Assembly (NCBI RefSeq): GCF_000264785.1
Contig: NZ_AFJI01000077.1
Coordinates: 1-64,000 of the forward strand
Reading direction: 5' to 3'
From: Edwardsiella ictaluri ATCC 33202
GTDB lineage: Bacteria; Pseudomonadota; Gammaproteobacteria; Enterobacterales; Enterobacteriaceae
DNA length: 64,000 nucleotides
Below are positions 1 to 7,440 of this stretch, in pieces. The number at the start of each line of letters is the position of its first letter. The first letter of the stretch is position 1. The translations under genes were made by a program, and so were the position numbers. The notes beneath the pieces were generated by a model. It searched no databases. It was not told the origin of the DNA and worked only from the letters and a program-made list of their open reading frames with translations.

Positions 1-90
1 ATCGGCATATCCATCGCCATCGGCTTCTCCCCGTGGCCCGCCATCGGCATATCCATCACCATCGGCTTCTCCCCGTGGCCCGCCATTGGC
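1..90. repeat. 42-bp in-frame tandem repeat
   Basis: Two near-identical 42-bp units at 1-42 and 43-84 differ at one base, and a third unit begins at 85. They encode the 14-residue Met/His-rich repeat of the DUF4396-type protein. The array enters from beyond the left edge, so the copy number is unknown. Confidence 0.85.
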
Positions 91-323
91 ATATCCATCG
101 CCATCATGCCGCAGCGATCGCCGGGATGGCCACGGCCAAACCAGAAATAGGCCCCCAGCCCCAATACGCCAAAGTAAAGCGCATTAATCGGCCAGGCAAC
201 CGTCATTATCGCCATCGGCTGTGGATGCCCACGGCCAATATCCCAGGCGATAATTAAGGCACAAATCAGCGCACTGATTAACCAGCCCCAGGCCAATAGA
301 TCCAGCCACTCAGGATAAGACAT
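1..323 (-). CDS. DUF4396-type membrane protein with Met/His-rich tandem repeat (5' part only)
   Basis: The gene reads leftward from an ATG at 323, with GAGGAG 7 nt upstream, and runs off the left edge after 107 codons. The product opens with two hydrophobic segments (about residues 9-27 and 40-60) around a GHPQPMAIM stretch typical of DUF4396 proteins, which are small membrane proteins of unknown function. The visible C-terminal part turns into a tandem repeat of 14 residues built on MDMPMAGHGEKPM, dense in Met and His. Such Met/His repeats usually bind copper or other soft metals, so a role in metal handling is inferred, not shown. The family call is from memory of the pattern and the 3' end is not visible. 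Confidence 0.7.
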   Translation of the reverse strand, partial: MSYPEWLDLLAWGWLISALICALIIAWDIGRGHPQPMAIMTVAWPINALYFGVLGLGAYFWFGRGHPGDRCGMMAMDMPMAGHGEKPMVMDMPMAGHGEKPMAMDMP

Positions 324-692
324 TATTTACTCCTCAATATACAGCGTATTCATCCGTCATCCTGCCTCACTGCCAAAACCACGACAGAAAATAGACGGCC
401 TATCGCCGCTGCGTTACCGCCAGTCCAGACTGGCCACGGCATTGCCACCGGTTTAGAACAAATAACAAGTTTATTCACGCTTTTTAGGATAAAAAATTTA
501 GTGAAGTGGCATAAATACCCTACACCTCGGGATAAATATCCCTGATGGCTCAAAAGTGTTCTGATTAGCCCGGTGACAGAAGAGCTGTGACATATACCGT
601 ACCGCGAACAGCAAGCAGGATGACCTCCGGCAGAGACGCTGACTGGCGGAAATAAACCGCCAGCGTCGCAGAGTGGCCCGCTACCCTTCGCC
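324..692. other. Gene-poor stretch
   Basis: I see no convincing gene here. Open frames lack a ribosome binding site and plausible protein composition. The part next to 323 should hold the promoter of the leftward DUF4396-type gene, but no clear -35/-10 pair stands out. Confidence 0.4.
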
Positions 693-962
693 TCAGATAC
701 GGATAAAGTGAGCTGTTTTATTGCTGCTGAACTCATGGCGAATAGCCCGCTTCACCACGGCATACAGCGCATCATGCCCCTGCACGGTGAGCTCCTGGGG
801 GTGAAACCCCTGCTCCGTTACCCGATAAGAGTGACTCATTGGCATATTCACCACACTAATCCACCGATCGCGCTTATAGGTAGAAAATGTCACTTTCTTA
901 AACTGACCTGACGCCACGCAGCACATCAGATAACGCATAATATTTTCGCTGGAAATCCGCAT
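693..962 (-). CDS. Small hypothetical protein (89 aa)
   Basis: An 89-codon frame starts at ATG 962 with AAGG 7 nt upstream. The product is basic (many Arg, His and Lys), has no membrane segment or signal peptide, and contains two Cys near the N-terminus. I do not recognise the family. Composition looks like a real soluble protein, more so than the other frames nearby, but nothing in the surroundings tells its role. It sits downstream of the tRNA-Gly/tRNA-Cys unit, on the same strand but beyond the terminator. Confidence 0.4.
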   Translation of the reverse strand: MRISSENIMRYLMCCVASGQFKKVTFSTYKRDRWISVVNMPMSHSYRVTEQGFHPQELTVQGHDALYAVVKRAIRHEFSSNKTAHFIRI

Positions 963-1138
963 CGGGCTGCCTTCACGTTACACCGGTTGACAACGCCGCT
1001 GTCATCACAGGGGCGCGCTCTCCGTAGCGTAACGCAATAGAGGACTGGGGGATATCAGCGCTCCCCCCGGGGAGACAAAAACGACAGACGCAGACCCACC
1101 AAGCGCAGGACGCCGGAGAAAACTGCGGTGAGATAAGA

Positions 1139-1175
1139 TAAAAAAAACCCGCGGACAGAGATGTCCGCGGGGTAA
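1139..1175 (-). terminator. Rho-independent terminator of the tRNA unit
   Basis: On the minus strand a GC-rich hairpin (CCGCGGACA / TGTCCGCGG) is followed by a run of eight T. It lies directly downstream of tRNA-Cys. Confidence 0.8.
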
Positions 1176-1178
1176 AAA

Positions 1179-1252
1179 TGGAGGCGCGTTCCGGAGTCGA
1201 ACCGGACTAGGCGGATTTGCAATCCGCTACATAACCGCTTTGTTAACGCGCC
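1179..1252 (-). tRNA. cysT: tRNA-Cys (GCA)
   Basis: A 74-nt cloverleaf with GGCGCGT acceptor and encoded CCA; the anticodon loop reads TTGCAAA, anticodon GCA. It closely matches E. coli cysT. It is the second gene of a leftward glyW-cysT unit. The leuZ gene that follows in E. coli is absent here, because a terminator comes directly after cysT. Confidence 0.97.
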
Positions 1253-1295
1253 ATTTTTTGACTGTTTGTTCACGAGAGTATCGCAAACATAAATC

Positions 1296-1371
<76 letters not shown>

Positions 1372-1422
1372 AGCTATCCGTCAGGGCCGCAGCTGAGTGC
1401 TGCACACCGTGGGATGCCGCGT

Positions 1423-1450
1423 ATTCTACGTATTTCCCGCGCCGCGTCAC
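1423..1450 (-). promoter_or_regulatory. Promoter of glyW-cysT
   Basis: On the minus strand: -35 GTGACG (1450-1445), 16-bp spacer, -10 TAGAAT (1428-1423), then a GC-rich discriminator. This is the usual layout of a stringently controlled stable-RNA promoter. Confidence 0.65.
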
Positions 1451-2183
1451 CTAAAATTTTCATCCACCAGGATCGAGTGCTGTTTTTTAACCCACTTCGT
1501 GCAGACAATCGGCACCTGTGGTGATAAAAACAGCATCCAGCGCGGCATATGGTTCACTCTCTGTGGTGCCACGCGAAAAACAGTGCGCGCCATAATAAAA
1601 ACGCCGACGCGCAGATCTCGCCGCGCGCCACACCGCAGTTAAGCGTCTATACCATCGCTCAGACTATTCCCGCAAAAAATCAAAACGCTCGCTTATTTAA
1701 CGCGATGATCAGTTTATGCCTCGGCGTTGGCGCTATAAATAAACAGGCTTACACTCAACTGGGTTGGTTATATCACGCACGGTATCTCTGTGTTATGTTT
1801 AACGGGATAAAAGAGAGCGCCTTAAGTGATTACAATCAGTCGGTAGCCTCGATGCTCTGCCTGCCGCCCCGGCGTTTACCGCAGCGCAGATAAATACGCC
1901 GGATAGTGCTGGTTATATATACCAAAATTGTCCCACTCAGCTCAGAGCCAATGGGACATGACATCATCGGCGACAGTACAGTAAGCTGATAAAAGCCGCA
2001 GACAACCGGTGTGCATCACATGGTGTTGCTGCAAAACAAGGCTATTTCCGGATGCTGAGTATCGCTGACGACGCCAGCAACCACAAAAATATCTTCATTG
2101 AGACTTATGCCATACGGCTCTCCGTCCGCGTTGCAGCGGGGACGGAGAGCACGCCGTCGGCACTTTTGCCGGTCCTACGCGAC
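1451..2183. other. Gene-free stretch
   Basis: I find no supportable gene in this stretch of over 700 bp. The open frames have no ribosome binding sites, and their predicted products look like noise. Confidence 0.4.
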
Positions 2184-2203
2184 TCACCTCCCGGCAAAAG
2201 TGC
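2160..2203. repeat. Perfect 13-bp inverted repeat
   Basis: Arms GCACTTTTGCCGG (2160-2172) and CCGGCAAAAGTGC (2191-2203) are perfect complements around an 18-nt loop. The right arm lies in the last codons of the leftward gene at 2184-2459. It could act as a terminator for that gene, though no T tract follows, or be the end of a lost element. Confidence 0.6.
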
Positions 2204-2459
2204 AGCTCTCCTGACCGGAGAGCTGCTCCAGCCAATCGGCTATCTGCTCACGATAAACGTAAACGGCCCGCGGAGAGTCGACATGGGGTGAGCCCGGGAT
2301 CATCATGGCAAGGCACGGATAGCGCTGTGGCGCCATAGTGTCAGCCAGACGGCGCATCTCGCTCTCGGAGACCCATACGCCCAGCATAGTTTTACTGTCA
2401 AATAAAAACGCCTGATTGAACCACGAATAAAAGCTATCCTGATCCAGTATTACTTGCAT
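2184..2459 (-). CDS. Small hypothetical protein
   Basis: A leftward frame of 91 residues from ATG 2459 (weak GAG 5 nt upstream); an in-frame GTG lies three codons earlier at 2468. The product is acidic to neutral with a mixed, protein-like composition (Trp, Phe and Met rich in the first half) and no obvious signal or membrane segment. I do not recognise it. It stands alone between gene-free DNA and an AT-rich stretch, which suggests an accessory gene. Confidence 0.45.
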   Translation of the reverse strand: MQVILDQDSFYSWFNQAFLFDSKTMLGVWVSESEMRRLADTMAPQRYPCLAMMIPGSPHVDSPRAVYVYREQIADWLEQLSGQESCTFAGR

Positions 2460-2920
2460 TGTACTCACTTTATTACCATCCAGATTGGAATCCGTTATCC
2501 TCGCGCCAATACCCTGGGCGAGTCCCTACGCGCTGCCGGAAACATATTCACAGAATGAATAATTAATCGATGAAAACTTCACTGATTACGCATAGTTATC
2601 CTTCCTCTGCAAGCGCGGTGTGCATTCTATTCATGAGAAAAGGCAAAATCCACTCAATATGACAAATTTCATACCATTGATAAAAAATCATATTTAAAAA
2701 CCAATTAAAATGAAAAAAATAGTCTTAATATTTGAATTATATTCAATATTCGGCATTTAATTTTAATTCAAGTAAATTATCTATTATGCAAAATGCAGAT
2801 CTGTTTTTTATTAAAAATCGTTATTGTCACCACTGACCCGCCAGGGTATCTCTCTACACCGGGAACAGCGCTACAGGTGATCCGCTGAGTCGCGGCAACA
2901 GAGGCCCCCGCACGCTTAGC
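2460..2920. other. AT-rich intergenic stretch
   Basis: No gene is visible. The part from about 2640 to 2820 is far richer in A/T than the rest of the window, with many short A and T runs, as often seen in horizontally acquired, H-NS-bound DNA. Confidence 0.5.
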
Positions 2921-2947
2921 AGTGCACGCAGATACGGGGAAACCGCA

Positions 2948-3019
2948 TTACGCTATCCCGGTGTCAGGCTGCTTCAGGGCAAAGACAATCTGCTCTTCGG
3001 TGAATCGTGACTTTTTCAT
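2948..3019 (-). pseudogene. IS3-family orfA stub
   Basis: Reading leftward from ATG 3019 the translation begins MKKSRFTEEQIVFALKQ, the conserved start of the orfA protein of many IS3-family elements, with a GGAGGT ribosome site just upstream. A stop follows after 23 codons and the rest of the transposase is missing. It is the truncated left end of an insertion sequence; the intact orfA would be roughly 90 residues. Confidence 0.75.
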
Positions 3020-3170
3020 CGGCACCACCTCCGTTCAGGGGAGTGTTTATCATGCCGGAATTCTGTTTCTGAATGGTGCAGGATTTTGGCGCAGGGTCAT
3101 TCATTAAAAAATCTATGGTCACCCCGTTTTTGCAACACTGATTTTGATGTATGCTGGACTTGCTTAGAGA

Positions 3171-3307
3171 CTATCCCAGTAGGCATATATTCTTGCAGCC
3201 CGTTTGGACACGGACAGCGCGCAACAACCGGAGCGTACACGCAGTACGTGAGAATTGTGAGCATGGCCCAGGACCAAAATGGCAAATCAAATAGCCTGAT
3301 GAGATAG
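3171..3307. repeat. 137-bp terminal-inverted-repeat element, copy 1
   Basis: The element is bounded by imperfect 13-bp inverted ends, CTATCCCAGTAGG (3171-3183) and CCTGATGAGATAG (3295-3307). A second copy of exactly the same length, in opposite orientation, lies at 46512-46648; by eye roughly 85-90% of bases agree. Neither copy encodes a protein. The form is that of a MITE-like mobile repeat. Confidence 0.8.
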
Positions 3308-3466
3308 GCGGTTAAATCTATCCGGCATCTCTATGGATAAGGATACCCGTGCCCCGATGAGTTCCGCGCCTGTTGAAGCTGAAAAGCCCCCCGTTTTCCA
3401 TGATGGCCTCTCCAGAAATAAAACTCTCTTTCAGCGCACCGCCGCAAGGGTGGGGTGACTATCTGA

Positions 3467-3611
3467 TTAGCCCCACAGACCCGCCGAAAGCACCTCTTCA
3501 TCTTTTAAATGGAGGGCGGCAATATGAACCTGAACGTCTTCACAACCATCGGATGGAGAGATAAAACCTTTACCGCTACGGTAATCAAAAAAACCGAACA
3601 ATTCAGCTCAT
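3467..3611 (-). pseudogene. Broken CspH/CspF-like cold-shock gene
   Basis: Reading leftward, the translation contains [11 protein letters not shown] followed by [10 protein letters not shown] and a DEEVLSAGL stretch, which lines up with the RNA-binding core of E. coli CspH/CspF. From the likely ATG at 3611 the frame meets a TGA two codons later. The homology then switches frame at a run of T, and a stop at 3467 removes the last third. It is divergent from the cspG-like gene at 3920, as cspH is from cspG in E. coli. It is therefore the decayed partner of that pair. Confidence 0.7.
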
Positions 3612-3719
3612 TTTATCTGACAAACTAATTCCCTATTATTCTGCAGTATTCTCAGCATACCGATATCCCTACGCATTGCCAGCGTTATGACTAAGGCATC
3701 TGGATGTCTAAAAAAAATC

Positions 3720-3919
3720 TTGCCAAAGCATTCGCCACATGCGTTAATACGTCACCGGTTTGAAATACAGAACCTGACGTCGTTTTTTTAGCAGTACTCA
3801 GTTCAAGTGTTATCCCCCCGATATCCCTTTATCAGTGAGTCTTCTTTCTAAGCTTCTCATTAAAATCTGTAAAGCAGACCTCATCAACCAGTAATGGTAA
3901 TAAAATAAAGGAAATATTT
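3720..3919 (+). promoter_or_regulatory. Cold-shock promoter and 5' leader of the cspG-like gene
   Basis: The promoter reads -35 TTGCCA (3720-3725), 17-bp spacer, -10 GTTAAT (3743-3748). A cold-box-like sequence TTTGAAATACAGA (3759-3771) sits at the start of the transcript. The conserved upstream box AAAATCTGTAAAGCA (3862-3876) is identical to that in E. coli cspA, and AAGGA precedes the start codon. The leader of about 165 nt is typical of cspA-family genes, where it controls mRNA stability and translation in the cold. Confidence 0.8.
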
Positions 3920-4135
3920 ATGTCTAATAAAATGACTGGCTTAGTAAAATGGTTCAATGCGGATAAAGGCTTTGGCTTCATCACGCCGGATAACGGCGGC
4001 AGCGATATCTTTGTTCATTTTTCCGCGATTCAAAGCAATGGCTACAAATCCCTGGATGAAGGCCAGAAGGTTGCATTCGAGGTACAAACCGGTGCTGCTA
4101 AAGGGCCGTCAGCCATTAATGTAACCCCGCTGTAA
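3920..4135 (+). CDS. cspG: CspA-family cold-shock protein
   Basis: A 71-residue single cold-shock domain protein. The RNP1 motif KGFGFI and RNP2 motif IFVHF are both intact, with the N-terminal VKWFN strand. The first 23 residues match E. coli CspG/CspB. These proteins bind single-stranded RNA and melt structure at low temperature. It has its own cold-shock leader and AAGGA ribosome site and faces away from a decayed cspH-like gene. The gene name follows that arrangement; CspB would fit the sequence almost as well. Confidence 0.92.
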   Translation: MSNKMTGLVKWFNADKGFGFITPDNGGSDIFVHFSAIQSNGYKSLDEGQKVAFEVQTGAAKGPSAINVTPL

Positions 4136-4210
4136 AACCAGACTTGGATTAACCATCCGCAATAGCGATGACGGCCCCGACCTGAGCAGCCGGATCGAGA
4201 ATCAAAGAGA

Positions 4211-4232
4211 GGAGCCCATGACGATGGGCTCC
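4211..4232 (-). terminator. Hairpin downstream of the MOSC/reductase pseudogene
   Basis: A perfect 9-bp stem GGAGCCCAT / ATGGGCTCC with a 4-nt loop, followed on the minus strand by a moderately T-rich stretch. It probably ended transcription of the leftward pseudogene. Confidence 0.5.
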
Positions 4233-4255
4233 TGTGCCATTACGCCCCGATAACA

Positions 4256-5462
4256 CTATCCTCCTGCGGTATCGCACAGCAGGCCAGTTGTCGCCTCACC
4301 GGCGCCGAGGCTGTTCAACCGAACGGCGTTAAGCAGCACCTTACCGTTGCCGTACACGCCCGCCCTGCAGCTACAGGCCATTCTGACACCGGCGCTCTCC
4401 GCCTGTAGTGGCACCGACGCCTGATTATTCCCCCTGAACGCATTGCCATTGATACGTATCTGCACCAAACGATAGGTACGATTACCGCTGCGCACGGCTT
4501 CGCCGAAATGCTCTTGATACCACGGCTCTGCGGGCAACCCAGCGGCAGCGTTTGCACCTGCGCCATAACGCCCGCAGCGCCATAGACATGACGCTGCGCC
4601 AGCGCAGGAAACAGCGTGACGCGAACGGCATCGAAGCGCCCCACGCCCCCCTGCCACCCAGTCGGGGTGGGACACCGCCGTAATCACGCGCAAAGGCGGA
4701 TGCGCACGCAGGATCTGCTGTAGTTCACCCGATCCTGCGTCATCTGGCACTGACGGTAAAAATAATCTCATCGGCCATTGCCGATCGGCCAGCATCCTCC
4801 GCATGGATATGGCCAGCGTAACGCCGCTGTCAACGCTGATCAGGGTCATCGGACCCGCGGGCGGCGATCGAGGGAAAAGGCCCCTTCCGGCACCGCGGCA
4901 CAGAGCGGCTGCCCCGCGCGCATATGACGGTGGAGCCAGCTCGATACGGTACCAGACTGCCCCCTTTTCACACCGATCGACCCGCGATCGCCACGGGTCG
5001 GCAACGGGGAGAGCGTATAGCCGCGCTGATACATCCGCTACCCTATTCTGACCGTTACCGGCAGGGGCTGACATCAGCCCGTTTAAACCGGAATAGGGTG
5101 AAACCCCGGCAGATGGCCTCCACCACATCGCCAATCAACGCAATCGTTTCAGGCAGTCGATTGACATAGGGATAGGGCACCTACGTTGCCACGATATCAA
5201 CGGGATCCGGGCAGGCTATCTCGCCAGTGGTCAGCGGCGTCTGCATCGCCGAATGAAAGGTGACGCTGTCGGCATCTTGGCTGACGCGAATCCCCAACAG
5301 CTGCGGATGCGTTCTTGCCGTCACCATACGGCTGTCCGTCGCCTTAATCAGCATAAACTACCGCTCCTGAACGATACCCTATGATGCTGCGGACACCCGC
5401 TCCGCCGCATCTCCCGCCCCGGACTTCAGCGGGTATTGGTACAGCGCCTTTACTGTCAGCAT
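4256..5462 (-). pseudogene. Wrecked MOSC-N / ferredoxin reductase / 2Fe-2S fusion
   Basis: Pieces in different leftward frames assemble into one former oxidoreductase. From ATG 5462 comes a MOSC N-terminal barrel (YQYPLKS, then MVTARTHPQLLGI) with two in-frame stops. An FAD-binding region follows in other frames (RGYTLSPLPTRGD, VKRGQSGTVSSWLH), then an NAD-binding region (LISVDSGVTLAISM). A C-terminal ferredoxin domain has CSCRAGVYGNGKV where functional proteins have CRxGxCGxCK, so two cluster cysteines are lost. The longest remaining frame, 4256-5134, is not an intact protein. Relatives are YcbX-like MOSC proteins and Hcr-type hybrid-cluster reductases. The MOSC core itself seems to be missing. 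Confidence 0.75.
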
Positions 5463-5667
5463 AAAATCGCGCTATATCTTTTTACCCAGCCTCATCTGGA
5501 GCTGTCGCTAAGCCATCATAGCCGCCCGTGGACACGTGCTCCCCAATGCCCTGCTCAGGGGTACATACCGGCCCTATTCCCGTATCAGAATAGCGTGAAA
5601 AATGGCCGCTCCGCTGCTCACCCGGCGCCGTGGGCGCAGCGATACTGTTTTTAGTGGTGGGTAAAAA

Positions 5668-5985
5668 ATGGCGATACGCATCAACCGGAACCTACGGAAT
5701 AAATATTGCCCCGATATCAAACTTGGCTGTGAGATCGGTGAGGGGCTGCGCATCGCCCACTATGTGGGTATCGTGATCACCGGGCACTGCATCATCGGTA
5801 ACAATCTGTATATCAGAAAAAATGTGACTATTGGCGTAAAACACAACGACCAGACGGGGCAAATCTATATCGGCGATAATGCCACTATCGGCGCAATGAG
5901 CTTTATCAATAAGGATATTCCACCGAACCACACGGTCTACACGCCAAAATCAGAAAATATCGTGAGGTTGAAAAAGTCGATCTAG
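5668..5985 (+). CDS. Short hexapeptide-repeat (serine-acetyltransferase-like) protein
   Basis: A 105-residue product whose middle is a left-handed beta-helix of hexapeptide repeats (IGEGLRIAHYVGIVI, then IIGNNLYIRKNVTIG, then IYIGDNATIGA). It ends with DIPPNHTV as in CysE/WcaB-type acetyltransferases, and the catalytic-type His is present in IAHY. Relatives usually run 150-270 residues with an N-terminal helical part, so this is short. The ATG at 5668 has only a weak GGTGGG upstream. It may be a minimal transferase or the surviving part of a longer gene; I cannot tell the acceptor substrate. Confidence 0.55.
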   Translation: MAIRINRNLRNKYCPDIKLGCEIGEGLRIAHYVGIVITGHCIIGNNLYIRKNVTIGVKHNDQTGQIYIGDNATIGAMSFINKDIPPNHTVYTPKSENIVRLKKSI

Positions 5986-6047
5986 TCTGATGTTTCTAGC
6001 GTAGGCGAGGAGTGCCGCGCTGGTGCACACCTCGCCAGCCTCAGAGA

Positions 6048-6115
6048 CTCAAAAGCGCCAGCCGATGCCCAACGCACGCCCCACGGTAACTATCGATACA
6101 GGCATGCTATCGACA
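6048..6115 (-). pseudogene. Possible 3' remnant of an outer-membrane protein gene
   Basis: Reading leftward, a frame ends IVTVGRALGIGWRF-stop. Alternating hydrophobic residues finishing in a C-terminal Phe form the usual last strand of outer-membrane beta-barrels. Upstream it is cut off at the tRNA-Lys terminator. Only about 20 codons remain, so this is tentative. Confidence 0.25.
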
Positions 6116-6117
6116 AC

Positions 6118-6150
6118 AAAAAAGGCGCTACGCCATTAGCGTAACGCCTT
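6118..6150 (-). terminator. Terminator of tRNA-Lys
   Basis: On the minus strand GGCGTTACGC and GCGTAGCGCC form a strong stem followed by a T run, starting 9 nt after the tRNA CCA end. Confidence 0.85.
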
Positions 6151-6158
6151 GAAATTGT

Positions 6159-6234
6159 TGGTGGGTCGTGACGGGATCGAACCGTCGACCAATTGATTAA
6201 GAGTCAACTGCTCTGCCAGCTGAGCTAACGACCC
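6159..6234 (-). tRNA. tRNA-Lys (CTT)
   Basis: A 76-nt cloverleaf with GGGTCGT acceptor and encoded CCA. The anticodon loop is GACTCTTAATC, giving anticodon CUU, which reads AAG only. E. coli K-12 has only UUU lysine tRNAs, and otherwise this gene resembles lysT closely. It is single, with its own promoter and terminator. Confidence 0.95.
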
Positions 6235-6244
6235 AACGCCGATG

Positions 6245-6273
6245 ATTATTCGCTTTTTAGCGTGGGAGGTCAA
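6245..6273 (-). promoter_or_regulatory. Promoter of tRNA-Lys
   Basis: On the minus strand: -35 TTGACC (6273-6268), 17-bp spacer, -10 AATAAT (6250-6245), about 10 nt before the mature tRNA 5' end. Confidence 0.65.
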
Positions 6274-6480
6274 CTCAGCCTCCCGTGCGTGCCGCCCCGG
6301 AGTCTGTCCGCCCTGCTTTACGCCATGGTTAAAAATGACGCAATACAACAATGGGTTATCTATGACATTTTCGCCAATAGCGCGATATGCATCGACGCCA
6401 GCTAAGCGGGCAGGATCATGCGATGGGAGAATATGATGGGCCGCTCCGGCAAGGAGCACGATACCGGAAGGCGACCCGGT

Positions 6481-6597
6481 CTAGACGTTGCGCAGTATAT
6501 ACAGCGCGATGGAGGCTTCAATGAGCACAATCAGCACGGACCAGAATGCCGCCATCAACTGCGAGTGCGTTTTGATAAAAGCATGAATGAGTTGCAT
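6481..6597 (-). CDS. Possible 38-residue single-span membrane protein
   Basis: A leftward frame from ATG 6597 encodes 38 residues. A short amphipathic start (MQLIHAFIKTHSQLM) is followed by one hydrophobic helix (AAFWSVLIVLIEASIALYIL) and a stop. A weak AGG precedes the start. A plausible promoter, TTGCGT with a 17-bp spacer and TAGACT, lies in the gap between arnF and this frame. It lies 127 bp after arnF on the same strand. I do not recognise the family. Its size and place recall small membrane regulators that accompany envelope-stress genes, but that is a guess. Confidence 0.4.
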   Translation of the reverse strand: MQLIHAFIKTHSQLMAAFWSVLIVLIEASIALYILRNV

Positions 6598-6724
6598 AGA
6601 ATTGCCTGTTCGGCTAAATCACGCGGGGGTGTGAGATCAGTCTACGCCGCTACAAATATTCACGCAATTTATCAAATAAAATGGTTATTCCGTCGCTGGC
6701 AGGTTAACGGGACAACCGCCGCTG

Positions 6725-7108
6725 TCACGGTTTCCCCGCACGGCGCCAGGGGGGGTAAATCACCAGCAAACCCAGTATAATCAAGCCCATTCCCAATAGC
6801 TTTCCCCCGTTAAGCCGTTCACCGAACAGTGGCAGGGAGACCGCCAGGGCGCAGACCAGCACATAGCTGAGGCTCAGCAGTGGATAGGCCCGATTCAGTG
6901 GCAGATCGCGCAGTGCAAACAGCCAGCACAGCATCGACAGGCCATAGCACAAGATACCGCCCGGTAACCACCAGACCCAGGGCGCTGCGCTGAGCAACGC
7001 GGAGATAAGCTGTGTCCCGTCGCTGCAATGCATCATGGTATAACGCATCATCAGCTGCGCCGCGCTGACCAGCACGACGCTGGCGAGTGCCCACAGATAG
7101 CCTATCAT
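6725..7108 (-). CDS. arnF: L-Ara4N-phosphoundecaprenol flippase subunit ArnF
   Basis: A 127-residue, four-helix SMR/EamA-like membrane protein. With ArnE it is thought to flip undecaprenyl-phosphate-L-Ara4N from the cytoplasmic to the periplasmic face of the inner membrane. Hydrophobic segments lie near residues 3-21, 37-62, 70-90 and 100-118. It is last in the arn operon, and its ATG overlaps the arnE stop by 4 bp. Length and position agree with other enterobacterial arnF genes. Confidence 0.92.
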   Translation of the reverse strand: MIGYLWALASVVLVSAAQLMMRYTMMHCSDGTQLISALLSAAPWVWWLPGGILCYGLSMLCWLFALRDLPLNRAYPLLSLSYVLVCALAVSLPLFGERLNGGKLLGMGLIILGLLVIYPPWRRAGKP

Positions 7109-7440
7109 GCGTTGACTCCCAGCAGGATGATACCCAACATAATCAGCGTTATCCCGACAATATGGCGCCAGTTTAACCGCTCATGCCAAATAAAACGCGC
7201 CGCCAGCAGCACCAGGACATAGTTTAGACTCAGCATCGGGTAAGCCACGCTGACCGCCACCCGGCTGAGCACCACCAGCCACAGCAGCAGTGCCAGCCCC
7301 AGACAGATCAGCGCCAGCATCAGCCAGCGCAGCAGGTGGCGGCGCGGTGAGCCGCGGGGCACACCGCACATAGCCTGTTTCTGGCACAGCTGTCCTGCGC
7401 AGCTGAGCAGGCTGGATAACATGATCAGCAGATAGCTCAT
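7105..7440 (-). CDS. arnE: L-Ara4N-phosphoundecaprenol flippase subunit ArnE
   Basis: A 111-residue four-helix membrane protein of the small multidrug resistance fold, partner of ArnF in flipping the lipid-linked L-Ara4N donor. The pattern LSCAGQLCQKQA near the start and YPMLSLNYVLVLLAARFIWHERLNW in two adjoining parts are typical of the family. Start and stop overlap the neighbours by 4 bp each, so arnT, arnE and arnF are translationally coupled. Confidence 0.92.
   Translation of the reverse strand: MSYLLIMLSSLLSCAGQLCQKQAMCGVPRGSPRRHLLRWLMLALICLGLALLLWLVVLSRVAVSVAYPMLSLNYVLVLLAARFIWHERLNWRHIVGITLIMLGIILLGVNA

Noticed and set aside
33-257. Plus-strand frame rich in His and Arg at the left edge
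   Set aside because: It is the reverse reading of the tandem repeat in the leftward DUF4396-type gene, which has a good ribosome site and membrane segments.
4256-5134. 292-codon open frame taken as an intact gene
   Set aside because: Its composition is Arg/Ala-rich and the recognisable reductase and ferredoxin pieces are spread over other frames as well, so it is part of a pseudogene.
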